Assembly: GCA_028015205.1 (NCBI GenBank)
Contig: CM051513.1
Location: 42,722,841-42,786,840, forward strand
Direction of reading: 5' to 3'
DNA from: Mytilisepta virgata
Taxonomy: Eukaryota; Mollusca; Bivalvia; Mytilida; Mytilidae
DNA length: 64,000 nucleotides
Every line of letters begins with the position of its first letter. Positions within the stretch are counted from its first letter, which is position 1. The notes under the pieces were generated by a model. It did not search any database and was not told the DNA's origin. It saw only the letters and a program-made list of their open reading frames with translations. Of the stretch, positions 46,401-59,034 are shown in pieces. The translations under genes and the position numbers were made by a program.

Positions 46401-48667
46401 ATAAAAGGTACCTACCCCATCAATATCAACGATATGGTATATTAATTGGTTTCCTTACCCAGAATTGTTTTAATGATTACATTGTTAAACTTTATTTGAA
46501 GTAATTTGATCATTTAGACTAAGGTGAATTATAATTGCTTCTAAGACACGGCACATATTTGAGACGGTCAAGTAACAAGTAAAAAAAATATGCATATTCA
46601 CTAGAAAAGACAAACAAATAAATAAGTCATGACAGTGCTTGATTATGATTTAATGCGGTTCTGCATTATGCATGTATGGATATAAGTATCTTGCTGTGAT
46701 TATTTTCATGTATGCAATGAGAGACAAACATATTAAAATTCCTTGAACTTATTGTAATATATATTAGCATGATTAATATATAGATTTTTTTCTTGTAGAG
46801 TAATGAGGTGAGTTCAAGCAATGCGATGGAGAAAGAAGGGTTGATACGCTCATTAAAATGGTTCGAAGACAACAACCTGCAAGTCCAAACCCTTATAACT
46901 GACCAGCATGTCCAGATTGTAAAATATGTGAGAGAACAGACACCACACATCACTCACTACTTTGATGTCTGGCATGTTGCAAAAGGTTTGTTTAGATTTA
47001 AAAATAGAATGATATTAATCTGGTATGATTGCCTATGATACAACTATCCACCAGACCAAATTTAGTTGATGTAGGGCTAAGACAATTATTGGTTACATAA
47101 AGCCATCTACAATGATCTTTAGCCCACACCAATTAGAATCTTTTAATAATACCATAAATAAGTCTTTTGAACAAATTCAGTTCAAACAAGGAAACCAACA
47201 GACTGATAAATAAAAAAACTATTTGCATGATCTTTGTATTATTTAAAAAATTAACAATGATGTTTTTTTTATATTTAATTATAGATAAATCTCTTAGTTG
47301 ATTTATCGTTCCAATGATGTAGCTATTTAGACAAAGATGAATTATTCACTTTTGCTTTATAATGGTAAAATCCTTATGCTTACAGGTTTAAAGAAAAAAT
47401 TGGTAAAGATCAGAAAGGAGAAAGACTGTGCACAAGTTGGAGAATGGATCAAAAGCATCACCAACCATATGTACTGGGTTGCAGCATCCACTGCAAATGG
47501 TGACAGTGAAGAAATGGTATCAAAATGGTTATCTGTTGCTAACCATGTGCAGAACAAGCACAGAGGACATTCTGACCAAGTTGCAAACTGTTTGCACGGG
47601 GAACTAGTTGGCCAAGGCAGGAAAAAGAAATGGTTAAAACCAGGTGAGATAATAGTGTTTAGTTGTAAATCCTGTTAAGATATAAAAAATAAAATTGATA
47701 TGTATTTTTTTATAATTTAATTGAAATAGGAAAAGGTTTTATACTTTTTTTTAAAAAACAAGCTGAAAACTGGATGTTTGTTAAACCTGAATGTCTTATG
47801 AACCCAGTGATTTCAGCTCTCTATCAGATACACGATGACTGACAGATACATGTATGATCCTTAGGTAATAATCCCAATAAAATTACAGCAAAAAATTTCT
47901 CAATTATAACATGAAAAACTACATTTGACGTGTACAAAAAATTAAAATGATATTATAATTTTAAACTATTGTTTTGATGATCAATGATTTAAGTACATGC
48001 CACAGCTTCTTATAACAAAAAGGGGGGGGAGACAAAATTAAATTTCTTTCTTTATGGTATTTTACTTTTACTAATTTTTATTTCAGGAACCAAAGCTTGT
48101 GTTAAGACGGAAGAGCTGTTACAGCCACACGACTAAAAACATCCGTTAAAAAGCTGGCACCTCTTCACCAGACTTCAGACGTTGAAGCCTTTCATTCAAC
48201 CATAAGCCACTTCGCACCAAAGATGGCTGGTTTCTCCTTTCATGGGGTGCACTGCAGGTAAATAATAAGTTAAGAATTCAATAAGGATTTGTTAACTTAT
48301 AGAAGTTAAATAAAGCACACTACTTCAGATAATTTTCTCATGGAGAGGGACAGAAAACACTTAATTTTAAACCATGTCAGTTATTTTTAAAACATTTGTT
48401 CAATAATGTTAAATGAGTCTCAAAGTCTGGTATTAAACCAAATCTTCTACCCCTTGTTACTTATTATATCAAACGTTCAAATTTATTTTCTTACATTGCA
48501 GACTGCTTCTTGCTGCACTGCATTTCAACGAGAACTCAAGCAGACCACAAGCAGTTACAAAAGATGGAGTAGCAAGATATAGCATACACTTTCCAAAGTA
48601 CAAGAGCGGCGGCTATATCACAAGGGAAAAAAAGATCAATCAGTCATTCCGTTGGTTTTCAATTTGA
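43420..48667 (+). pseudogene. Degraded multi-exon DDE transposase gene, Kolobok-like
   Basis: Exons fit by splice site and phase: 43420-43479, 43944-44174, 44436-44547, 45035-45287, 45847-46371, 46799-46985, 47386-47643, 48088-48257 and 48502-48667 (TGA). Key segments: ICPKCC and CELCHHTYSW (zinc ligands), LVLGGDGRADTPGHSAKYGS (first Asp), LITDQH (second Asp), YFDVWHVAKG, NHMYWVAAST, CLHGELVGQ and DVEAFHSTISHFAPKM (catalytic Glu region). The GDGR...HSAKYG pattern is one I associate with Kolobok-type transposases (recollection). Defects: in-frame TAG at 46085-46087 where SGALPTKVL follows, a one-base frameshift just before the donor at 46372, and another near 48119. The true start, possibly a THAP exon, is not visible, and a LINE lies immediately upstream. 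The second exon contains a near copy of the first. Confidence 0.7.
45572..45777. mobile_element. MITE with CTGTAAATTCAG termini flanked by TA, copy 2
   Basis: Left end CTGTAAATTCAGAAATTATT, right end on the minus strand CTTTAAATTCAGAAATTATT, flanked by TA. Same family as 20721-20926. It lies in the intron between the fourth and fifth exons of the Kolobok-like gene, so it landed after that gene. Confidence 0.7.
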
Positions 48668-49135
48668 GATGTTATAGAAAAATTGTATGACAATCCACAG
48701 ATTTAACACTGCTATCTAACCAGCATTCCCCCTGAGAAGATGACCGCAAATCTTTTTTAAGTGTTTAATTTATAGTAGGAAAAATTAATATGTGTCAGAC
48801 ATATATTGTACATGTATCCTAAATGTGTCTATTGGGAATTCTTTTTTTTTCTTTTTGTCATTGGGTTGCCGACTTAGTGACATATATTTCATTTCTGTGA
48901 AAAAATATTTAAAACATTAAACACCAAGACCAATGTGTGCAGCTTTCACACGACCACAGAAAACTAATGCCATACAAGCTATGAAATCAAGATTCAGGAA
49001 GGCAGAAATGTAGACAATATTGTTAATAAAGATACAAGTGCTAAAAATGTTTATATGACATTTAATGGTTGTAATAAATAATGAATAATTTGTACATATT
49101 AATTGTTGTAAATCATGTAAATAGTCTATCAATGT

Positions 49136-49854
49136 TTATGCTTCTTCAAAACCTTTGTATTGGTTTGATGGGAACTTGTTCCTTATTGCATGGGTGGCAC
49201 AAGCTGGTAGATGAACACGTACAGACTTTCTAAGGTAGCCCCAACACCATCTTGCTAATTGACGATAGGCTGTATAACGGTTTCTCCTTAAAAAAAAAGC
49301 AATAATCATAACTTTTTTTTATAAAGAAAATCTGATGTATTATTTCTCACTTTGTTTTTTAGACAACTATTTAATTATTCATCAAACACATGTTTTAATG
49401 TGATTTTATTTTTTGGATATTATTTTTTTTCATATATTAAACATAGATTAATAACATTTAAATTATAATTGCACATTTCATAAAATATGTTTTGTTTGAT
49501 TGCTTCTCCATCATTGTTTAGCACATGTCTGCCTGTTCATGCCATAATGTATAGATGTTTTTTGTACGTAATAAAAGTTATTAATACATTGATAAAGAAA
49601 AGAAAAGTGCTAATAAATTATAAATAACTTACTCTTCAGTTGTTACTTGTATTTCTCCATACTGCTGTCTGTATTGGAAGTATGCAGTTTCCAGAACATA
49701 CTGGTTAAGGCACACTGGTTCAAATCCAGGATGTTCTGTTATGCATGATACTGGTGTGGGTAGCTCCTCCATGTTTTCAATTACTCTGCTTAATTCTTGG
49801 CAGCAAATGCATTCCTCTGCTTTTGACATAGACTCACAGTTTCCACAGTCACAC
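49136..49854 (-). CDS. P2X7-intracellular-domain-like protein, last two exons
   Basis: Exon 49854-49633 follows TTTCAG and ends GAA GA|gtaagt; exon 49286-49136 follows TTTTTTAAG and ends with TAA. They join in phase 2. The product reads CDCGNCESM, EECICCQELSRVIENME, CITEHPGFEPVCLNQYVLET, then RNRYTAYRQLARWCWGYLRK and HLPACATHAIRNKFPS. The C-x-C-x2-C...CC pattern plus the AYRQL...RxxxPxCxxxxIRxxFP block is the zinc-binding cytoplasmic 'ballast' fold first known from P2X7 receptors, which is widespread as a stand-alone module in invertebrate and transposon proteins (family knowledge). No transmembrane segments are present, so this is not a receptor. The 5' exons are missing. It converges on the transposase gene that ends at 48667, so the two may belong to one element. 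Confidence 0.6.
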
Positions 49855-50254
49855 CTGAAAGTTCAATTTTAAAATTTGAGAAACAGAAAGAACATGCGGT
49901 ATGAAAACAGTTAACTGAAGGAATTAAATACTGATACGATACATTAAAAAAGCAAAAAAGCATTTGCACAACCAGCAATGAACAGTTTCTATGGTAAGAA
50001 ATTTTTGAACGGTAAAAAATGCTTCAATTACGATAAATATACCAAAAGACTAGATGACAAATAGTTTTACAGAGTAAAGACTTATACAGTGACAAATGTG
50101 TTTTCAGTAATGCTCATTTGCCCAACGAAGAATATAAATTATTAAAGTTTTAGCCAGTCAAAATATTGAACGCCTTCTCAGAAAAAGTCTGATAAAACTA
50201 TTCAAATTGCTGTCAAAAACGCCATGCTTTTTTGACAAATGAGACCTTACCTAC

Positions 50255-50291
50255 AAAGGAGTCGGGGTGATAAGGGTCATTTGTGGCCTAA
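50255..50291 (+). repeat. Outer left terminal inverted repeat
   Basis: AAAGGAGTCGGGGTGATAAG followed by GGTCATTTGTGGCCTAA; pairs with 63887-63923 with three mismatches. Confidence 0.75.
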
Positions 50292-50782
50292 AATTTCTGA
50301 AAAAAATAAAGTTGTGTGGAAAAAATATCTTTTCAGCCCATTTATTCTTTAAACATATTACTTTTATTTCATGCACTCCAATTCAACCAAAACATGTTAG
50401 TGACGTCATCAGGATGACGCTTATATTGTCTGTTTTGGGGTTTTCCCCTAAAATAGGGGGAACACCAACACATTTTGGTAAAATTAAATACGTGCACAGC
50501 CAAGAAACAACTTAATACTTACACATAATATTCAATATATAAATGAGCACAACCTATCAAAATATTTTGTTGTTTCTTGCGTGTGCACGATATGAAAAAT
50601 ATTTAAATATAACGGTCGCCCGGTGACTATTTTTGTTGACATTTTTCGGGTCAGGAAAGGGGTCGTCGCTTATCATACTAGAAAACGCATAAGTCCCGTG
50701 AATAAACTGGTGAAAGGTTTATGAGTGATAAACAGATATATAAATGTGAAGTTTAAAGCAGGAAAGCCGTACTGTTTGTGAA

Positions 50783-50860
50783 ATGGTCAATATTGCAGAT
50801 CTTGACAGTCAGTATTTTGACGCAACCGTGTGTTCAGATTCTTCATCAGTTTTTTATGCC
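50783..50860 (+). CDS. Possible small first exon of the outer element
   Basis: ATG at 50783, 26 codons reading MVNIADLDSQYFDATVCSDS, ending TAT GCC|gtaaag in phase 0. Short and unrecognised. Kept because of its position just inside the outer left TIR and the strong start context. Confidence 0.2.
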
Positions 50861-51591
50861 GTAAAGAATAAATATTGCAGACGATCCACACAAAAAGCAA
50901 TCAGAATATGTGAAACAGCCCTAATAAGTTATACAGCACTAAAAAATCGATGTACAATGCCAAAACTATATGCAAGTTTTCTCAAAATATATATTCTTGA
51001 ATCGCGGGTTTCCCCATTCTATATTTTGCACCTATTTTTAGAACGATAAACCAACATTCTAACCATTCTAACGGGGGAACTTATGTTTGTACAAAGTTCA
51101 TGTAGGAAACCAAATGAAACATAGAACATAAATATAATTGAATGTTAAATTATTTTTGTTGTTAATCAGCTAGATACATATTTAAGAAAAACACAATGCA
51201 CAAGGACCATATATGGGGCATTTTAAAAAAATGTCCATTTTTTTGTCCATGGTCCACAAAAATGGTAAAATTAAATATTTCATATTTTATTAAGCATCAG
51301 TGTTTTTATTGCACTTTAAAGTTACAAAAGCAGTAGTTTTTTATTCATTATGTGGACAGACAAATTTTCAAAAATCAGACAAAAGGACACAAAACATCCT
51401 TTAGGACGTTGTCCACACTAATGAGTTTGTTCATATATTTATAATTCTAACTATTTTTAAAGCTTTTTTCAAACCATTTAATGTTGAATTATGGTGACTA
51501 ACATTTAAAGTTTACAACAAATAACTAAACTGTTAGATAAATTCTGCACGAATGATATTATAACAAGTTTAGTGTGCGTCCATGAAAAATA

Positions 51592-52035
51592 TGTCCACTT
51601 CGCAACAAGAACAATAATTGATGAAAATTTAATCTTTCTTTTATCCTGATTTTAAAATCTTTCTTTTTGCTTGCAACTAATACAACTTCCTATTGATAAT
51701 GGCGCCAAGACATGGTTGATGATGCTGTACTATGCATGTATTTAGGCAGTTGGTAAGTCCTATAGAAATAATATTTTTTTTCTTGTCCACTAAGCAACCT
51801 GTCTTTTTGAAGAATTTAAACAGTCAGCCACCAAACAATGTGAATTTTATGACATAAAACAAAAAACATGACCAAATAAATTAAAAAGTATATTTATATG
51901 ACATTCAAATAAAACATAAGGTCAAATAATATGTAAATATGTCCACTTCACAACGGTCCACTGTGGAACGCTTATTTTCGTTGCGAAGTGGACAAACATC
52001 GTTGCATACTGGACTCATATCGTTGCATAGTGGAC
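51592..52035. repeat. Left cluster of TGTCCACTNNGCAACA subterminal repeats
   Basis: Forward copies at 51592 (TGTCCACTTCGCAACA), 51784 (TGTCCACTAAGCAACC) and 51939 (TGTCCACTTCACAACG). Reverse copies at 51980 (GTTGCGAAGTGGACA), 51999 (GTTGCATACTGGAC) and 52020 (GTTGCATAGTGGACA). Candidate transposase-binding sites. Confidence 0.7.
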
Positions 52036-52442
52036 AAACACATGTACATCATTGAACAATAAATTTCTTTGTATTATGATCGTTCAAAACACATTGCATC
52101 AGACAGCTTCACAATTATTTATCATTAATTAAAAACCTTGGCGGCAGCAAAATCAAGATTTGCTTCTTAAACATGGTTTAGCCCTACTCACATTATGTGC
52201 AATTTACATATATTTATTTGTCATCTCTGTTTTAGTTTGCTTTTCATTGTAAGCACCAAACAGAGTCAGCTACACATATACCCATTCGACATATCAACTA
52301 CAATAAAACTATGTTACTGCAACCATTATCTGTCTTTTTTTTGTTTCAGTGAACAATGGCCCTTACTTCAGCGGAGAGATCTAGGCGCTTTCGGGAAAAG
52401 TTAAAAAATGACCCGTTAAAACAAGCAGAATATAGGAAAAAA

Positions 52443-53373
52443 TTCGTAAGGGTTCCGCGGAACCCAGTGTCTCGCCTACTTTTGATGTTGTCTATATTTT
52501 CAGTGTGATAGGTGAATGCACATAATAGAATGCAATGTTAAGTCCATTTATACGTAAAAAACTGAAAAACAGAAATAAATATTTTACAAAATTTTCTCCT
52601 AGATACAATCTTTATATCATAAACAAGCTTCTGTCCAAATTTGGTAAAATTCCTGGATAGTTTAAGAAAGTTATTAAAATTTTAAAAACTTTAACCACAG
52701 AGTGAATGTAATGTTTCCTGGCAGAAAAACTAAGTCCATTTATAAGTAAAATACGGAAAATTTTTTTTTTTTTTGACTAAATTTACTTCTGGATACTATA
52801 TTATGATCATAAACAAGCTTCTGTCCAAGTTTGGTACAAATCCAGGATAGTTTAAGAAAGTTATTAAAATTTTGAAAACTTTAACCACAGAATGAATGTA
52901 ATGTTTCCTGGCAGAAAAACTAAGTCCATTTATAAGTAATATACAGAAAAACTGGAATTTTTATTTTACAAAATTTACTTCTGGATACTATCTTATGATC
53001 ATAAACAAGCTTCTGTCCAAGTTTGGTACAAATCCAGGATATTTTAAGAAAGTTATTAAAATTTTAAAAACTTTAACCACAGAGTGAATGTAATGTTTCC
53101 TGGCAGAAAAACTAAGTCCATTTATAAGTAAAATACGGAAAAACTGGAATTTTTTTTTTACAAAATTTCCTTCTGGATACTATGTTATGATCATAAACAA
53201 GCCTCTGTCCAAGTTTGGTAGAAATCCAGGATAGTTTAAGAAAGTTATTAAAATTTCAAAAACTTTAACCACAGGGTGAATATTTGTGGACGCCGCCGAC
53301 GACGACGACGACGACGACGACGGAATGTAGGATCGCTATGTCTCGCTTTTTCGACAAAAGTCGAAGGCTCGAC
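52443..53373 (+). repeat. Family 2 tandem-core element inserted in the transposase ORF
   Basis: The head is TTCGTAAG plus the perfect palindrome GGGTTCCGCGGAACCC (52450-52465) and AGTGTCTCGCCTAC. The core has about four units of roughly 190 bp with GGCAGAAAAACTAAGTCCAT and GTCCAAGTTTGGTA. The tail is CGCCGCCGACGACGACGACG, then GCTATGTCTCGC and the hairpin TTCGAC-AAAA-GTCGAA. It sits between AGGAAAAAA and AAAAAGCAAGAC. If a 5-A duplication is removed, the host frame continues RKK-ARQRYHD without a shift. Confidence 0.75.
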
Positions 53374-53378
53374 AAAAA

Positions 53379-55658
53379 GCAAGACAACGATATCATGATA
53401 ACAAGACCCTTATAAATGAGAAGAGTGATAGAGGGAAAAGGCAACAACGAAAAAAATGGAAATCAATAAAGCAACAACAACGAAGGCGACTCAAAGAAGT
53501 AAAGGAGACTTTGACACCACCACAATCACCAGTGCATAACCTTGAGGAAATGCAACAAATACCAGAACCATCAAGACAAAGAGTATATTCAGTTAAAAAA
53601 AGAAATAGGCAAAAAGCTAAATGTTATAGAGATCTAGAACTTTTAAGAAAAAAGCTTGAAAATGCAGAAAACAAAGCGGACATGTATCGGAAAAGATGGA
53701 AAAGGGCAACCACACAATCTTCAAATTATGATTCACCAAGAACGAAAGTTAGAAAGCTTGTAGCTGGTAGATCGATGAATTCTCAGAACCATCAACATGT
53801 CAGACGGTTACTTCTTTTCCAACAAGTTCTTGTAAATCAACTTAGGGAAAAGTACAAGAGATCAAAAAACAAAAGATCTATCAACAACTTGATTATTGGC
53901 AATATAACAAGAAAATACAAATTATCTACAGAGATCAAGAGAGTTGTTGGTATAGCTGGTAGTAGAAAAAGGAAGAGAAAGGGGTGTAAGTCTTCAAATC
54001 TAAAGAGCACAGTACACGATTTTTTTCTTAGAGATGATGTTTCTAAAATGACGAGCGGACTAAAACAGACGGTCACCTTAAAGAAATGCAAGAAACAGAA
54101 ACGCCTGCTATTAGACACACTGGGTAACCTTTATGATAAGTTTACATCAGAAACAAGGACCAGCATTGGTTTTACTACGTTTTGGCAGCTAAAACCTTTT
54201 TGGGTTAAGACACCAACTGAAAAAGACAGGGAAACATGTCTTTGCAAAACCTGTGAAAATGTGACATTTATGGCTCAAGTACTCTATAAACACAATGTCA
54301 TAAAAACTCCAATAATTGAGGAATTAGTCAAAGAGGTTGTTTGCTCTGCTGAAAGTATACTTTGTATGTATGGAAAGTGTAATGAATGTAATGATAAGCA
54401 GTTGCCCGTTGTAAATAGAGATTACTCATTGGAAGTACAGTGGAAACAATGGCGAACAGTCGAGGAAAACAGAACATTCAAATCTGGAATAAAGAAAGAA
54501 GTTACAATAACTATCTTGAAAGAAGAAACCGGAACAATCAGGGAATTAGAAGACAAATTGACTGAAGACTTATTTAAAAAGTATAAGCCACACCTCTTTA
54601 ATATTAGAAATCAGTTTAAATACTACAAGACCCTCAAAGATTCAGTTAAGCACTCAGAGTGTATCATTCATGTTGACTTTGCAGAAAATTATATGGCAAA
54701 ACTCTCACGAGAGATTCAGAGCATGCATTTTGGAGCATCTTTAAACCAAATCACATTGCATACAGGATTTTTCAAGACACGGTCTATGGAGTCTATACAA
54801 TCATTCTGTGGTGTTTCCAATAGCCTGAAACATGACCCGTCAGCCGTGTGGGCATTTTTGGAACCTATTTTAAAACATATAAGAGAATCATTCCCTGATG
54901 TGACAACTGTGCATTTCTTTAGTGATGGCCCAACATCACAATACAAACAGAAAGGCAACTTCTTTTTACTAAGTACAGAAATCTTTCAGTATGGTTTCCA
55001 AAAGGCAACTTGGAATTTCCATGCCGCCGGCCACGGAAAAGGAATTCCTGATGGAATTGGTGCCACTCTTAAACGGTCAGCTGATCGTCAAGTACACCAT
55101 GGAAAAGACATTCAAAATGCTGAAAGTTTCATTGAAGCGGTCAAAAGCTCTGACAGTTCAATTAAGTTATACATTGTTAAAGAAGCTGATATTGAAAGGA
55201 AAGAAATCAAGTTGCATGAACAAAAACAGTTGAAACCAATACCTGGAACGATGAAAATTCACCAAGTCATTACAGACAAATTTGAGAGAATACAGTACAG
55301 AAATGTAAGCTGCTCTTGTAATACAGATGCTTGCATTGGGCACACATTAGTCAACTTTGACTTTGGGGAATCTAAAGACAAGGAAAAGAGCGATGATTAT
55401 AGATCTCAAGAATCTCGAAGAAACACTACTGAACACAGACACGAACAAGAACCAATCATGATTGAAGAAAACAGTTCAGATTTTGAAACACACTTAAAGG
55501 TATTACAGGATTGCTCATCATTTGAAGACCTAAAATCCAAATGCAAATCAATATCACCGGAAATTGGTACAATAAGAGGTCAGGCTAGATCATATGAGGA
55601 CTTCGTTGCTAATGACATGGCACTTTTGCATGTACCACCTGGAAATGAGGGATACTTA
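53379..55658 (+). CDS. Transposase ORF, main DDE-like segment
   Basis: Open from 53331 (the last 48 bases before 53379 are repeat tail) through the DDE-like core to the LINE junction at 55658, about 760 codons without a stop. The open frame then continues into the LINE to 56096, so an 861-codon ORF from TTG 53511 mixes two elements. Lys/Arg-rich to about codon 150. The acidic residues and the DGPTSQYK and GHGKGIPDG motifs fall in the order expected of an RNase-H-like transposase; this fold assignment is an inference. Confidence 0.65.
55653..55658 (+). repeat. Target-site duplication TACTTA, left copy
   Basis: TACTTA here and at 59181-59186. Host codons are TAC TTA (Tyr-Leu) in frame with CCA GTT AAA after the right copy. 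Confidence 0.85.
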
Positions 55659-56096
55659 TTAAGTAAAAAAATCCGACCACGAAAAGGAAAAACTATACAT
55701 GGTGGGATAGTAGTTTATGTAAAGCATGAAATAGTTAAAGGAGTCTCTCTCCTCAAAACCGATAGCCCAGATTTCATATGGGTAAGATTAGAAAAGACAT
55801 TTTTTAGATATTCATCAGATATTTATATTTGTTTTGTTTATAATCCACCCGCTCAATCCAGTTATTCAAAATCACATAGGAATAATCAAACAATTTTTGA
55901 AAAAATAGAACAAGATATGAGCAAATACTCAAACGTAGGTGAAACTGTTATTATGGGGGATTTAAATGCCCATACAAGTGAAAACGATTCGGACTATATA
56001 ATAGATGATCAAAATGATAACTTTCAAGATTTTCTCCCTGCAACATATTTGGCTGACAATGTCCTTAAGAGGAGATTTTCCTTAAAAAAGATATAA

Positions 56097-57199
56097 AAAC
56101 TGACGAATATGGCCGAAACTTATTAGACCTCTGCATTTCTACAAGAAGCCGAATTTTAAATGGCAGAACATTAGGGGACACAATAGGCAAACCTACTTCC
56201 CATCAATATAATGGTAGCTCTGTAGTTGATTATTGTATTGTAAGTAATTGTATGTTAAAAGATGTTAGCTCCTTTACTGTAAATGATTTCACTGTACACT
56301 CTGATCACTGTCGAATCAACTTGTGTTTATCGCTTAGCCATGCCGTGTTTAACCCAAAACTCGGACGAACACCACCGAAGGGTCTTAAATGGGATTGTAA
56401 AGTCGAAAAATGTTATATGAACTTAATGAATTCTAACGATAAAATTTCAGCCACTAATAGTTTCAAAAACAAAATTCTCAACCAAGACAAAAACGGAGTT
56501 GATGAAGCTACATATGATCTTACCAACATTTTTAATATCGTAACTGATAAAATAAAAATAGAACTCAATATCCCGATTAATAAAAAGGGAAACGGTAAAA
56601 GAAGAAAACGTAAACGTTCAAATCCTAGTTTTGACTCAGAATGCGAGGCTATGTACAGAAATTTAACACAAATGTCGCGCACAATCTCAAAGAGCCCGTG
56701 CGATTTTGAGAAAATAAAAATGTATTATTCGCTTAAAAAACAATTTAAGAGACTTGTGCGAAAAAAGACAAGAAAGTATAAGGCAAAAATACTAGACACT
56801 CTTCTTGATATGGAAGATAAAAATCCCAAAGCCTACTGGAACATAATTAACAAATTCAAACAGTCCGAAGATGGCGGTGATCAGAGTTCAAACATTCCCT
56901 CTGACGAATGGTGTAGATATTTCAAAAACCTGCTAAATGTCGACATCGACAATGAATTAACAGACGAAACTTTGTGTGAAAATTTGAATAACTATAACTC
57001 CAATCTCGACCATGAAATATCCATGCAGGAAATTTCAAAAGCTGTCAAAAGCTTGAAAAACAATAAAAGTGTTGGGTTTGATTGTATAAGTAATGAAATG
57101 TTAAAGCACTGTGATGTAGACTTGCTTCAGTGCATTTGTAAACTATTTAATCTAATATTAAAGTCCACTGTTTTTCCTAGTAGCTGGACCGAAAGCTGA
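56097..57199 (+). pseudogene. LINE endonuclease C-terminus and linker to RT
   Basis: After the A-run frameshift the frame reads KTDEYGRNLLDLC, SVVDYCIVSN and HSDHCRINL (endonuclease end), then a Lys/Arg-rich linker (GKRRKRKRSNPSFDSECEAM) and KNNKSVGFDCISNEMLKHC, the start of the RT fingers. Ends at a stop caused by the second frameshift. Confidence 0.8.
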
Positions 57200-57204
57200 T
57201 TAAG

Positions 57205-59034
57205 CCAATATTTAAATCCGGTGATATACGAAACCCGGGAAATTATAGAGGTATAGCAATTTCAAGTTGCTTGAGCAAGCTCTTTGTTAAAATTCTATGC
57301 AACCGTTTAGACAAATTCGTAACCGAGAACAATATCTTACATACCAATCAAATAGGCTTCAGAAAAAATAACCGATCGATTGACCATGTTTATACTCTTA
57401 AAGCTATAGTCGATAAGATGTTTAGAGCAAAAAAACGCCTGTATTGCTGCTTCGCTGACCTTCAGAAAGCCTTTGATACTGTTAGAAGAGACTATCTATT
57501 TCTGAAGTTATACATACAAGGTATCAATGGGAATTTAGCAAATTTAATAAAGGATATGTACAAAAATGTAACATACTCAATCAAACTCGAATCTGGTCTA
57601 ACAGATCCGTTTTGTTCAAACATAGGCGTAAAGCAAGGATGCATATTAAGTCCTTTGCTCTTTAATCTCTTTATGAATGATTTCCCAAACCGATTAGGTC
57701 CTAACTGTGAACCGATTACTATAGACGACACCACTTATAATTGTCTTATGTACGCAGATGACATTATTTTAATGTCTCAGTCCCAAGAGGGTTTGCAAAA
57801 TTGCCTCTCTACGCTTGCGTTGTATTGTAAAGAATGGAATTTAAAAGTAAATACCGAAAAAACCCAAGTTATAGTCTTCAATAAAACGGGGAAGCTACTT
57901 AAAAATGTTAATCTTTCATATGATAACACGCCAATAAAAACAGTGCAAGAGTACAAATACCTTGGTCTCTTAATGAGAGCATCGGGCTCCTTTACTAACG
58001 CTGTAGATAATTTGAAGAAAAAAGCACTAAAAGTAATTTTTCTGATAAAGCGGAAATTCCAGAGTCATCACAATAACTCCCAACTAATGTTTAAATTATT
58101 TGACTCGTGTGTGAAACCAGATTTAATATATGGAAGCGAGCTGTGGGGTCCATATATTTTAAATTTAGACAAAAAACTCACTTCCGATAAAAATACCGCC
58201 TTAGAAGATTCCTTCCTTAGTTTTATCCCGGAAAAAATACATATCGGGTTTTGTAAATTCGTGTTAGGGGTAAACAGGTATGCTTCTAATATAGCCTCAA
58301 TGGCTGAATTAGGCCGCTATCCAATATCCATCTCTGTCATATTACAGTCTATAAAATACTGGTTATATCTATACAAAGATTCTGATAATAACGATAAATT
58401 AGCATCTAGAACAGCGGAATGCATTGACGAAACTTGCCCGAGTTCATTTAACAAACATATTCTTGAACTGTTCAAAACAATGGGATTTATTCATGTGTGG
58501 AATAATAAGGGTTCTATGTCTGAAGGCAAGCTCGTATATGCGTTAAGAAAGAAATTTGAAGAAAGATACAACAAATACTTCTTTTCCATCCTCTCTTCTG
58601 ATGATCATAACAAACTCCGCACATATAATAAACTGAAAAAAGAATATAAACCTGAAACCTATACACAACTGAATGTACCAAGGCAACATATTAAACTTTT
58701 ATCTAAATTGCGAATTTCAAATCATAATCTTGAAATTTTAAGGGGGCGATACAAAAAAACTCCGCCAAATGAACGTCTCTGTAAATCATGTAATGCTAAT
58801 AAAATAGAAGATGAATTCCATTTCATTTGTGAGTGCGACTTGTTCGAAAATTCAAGACACTTATTTTTCGCAGATATATCTGAAATTGTATTCGAATTCC
58901 GAAACTTGAATATACTTGAAAAATTCAAATATTTAATGAATGCGTCTGAAACTGATGTTCTAATCAGATTATTTTCATTCTTGGAAGATTGTATGAAGAC
59001 TCGAAATTCGTCAGAGGGATTGGTTAGGTCATAA
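57205..59034 (+). pseudogene. LINE reverse transcriptase region
   Basis: An open frame of about 600 codons with KPIFKSGDIRNPGNYRGIAI, RLYCCFADLQKAFDTV (motif A), GVKQGCILSPLLFNLFMND (motif B), CLMYADDIILMSQ (motif C, YADD intact) and EYKYLGLLMRASGSF. It ends in a C-terminal zinc-like motif CKSCNANKIEDEFHFICEC. Catalytic residues are intact, but the upstream frameshifts near 56086 and 57193 and the 5' truncation make the copy unlikely to move by itself. It is younger and better preserved than the LINEs at 38349 and 41686. Confidence 0.85.

Noticed and set aside
49136..49854. P2X7 receptor gene
   Set aside because: Only the intracellular ballast-type domain is present; no channel or transmembrane segments nearby.
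53511..56096. One 861-residue protein
   Set aside because: The last 146 codons lie in the LINE beyond the TACTTA junction, and the real transposase start is upstream at 52356.
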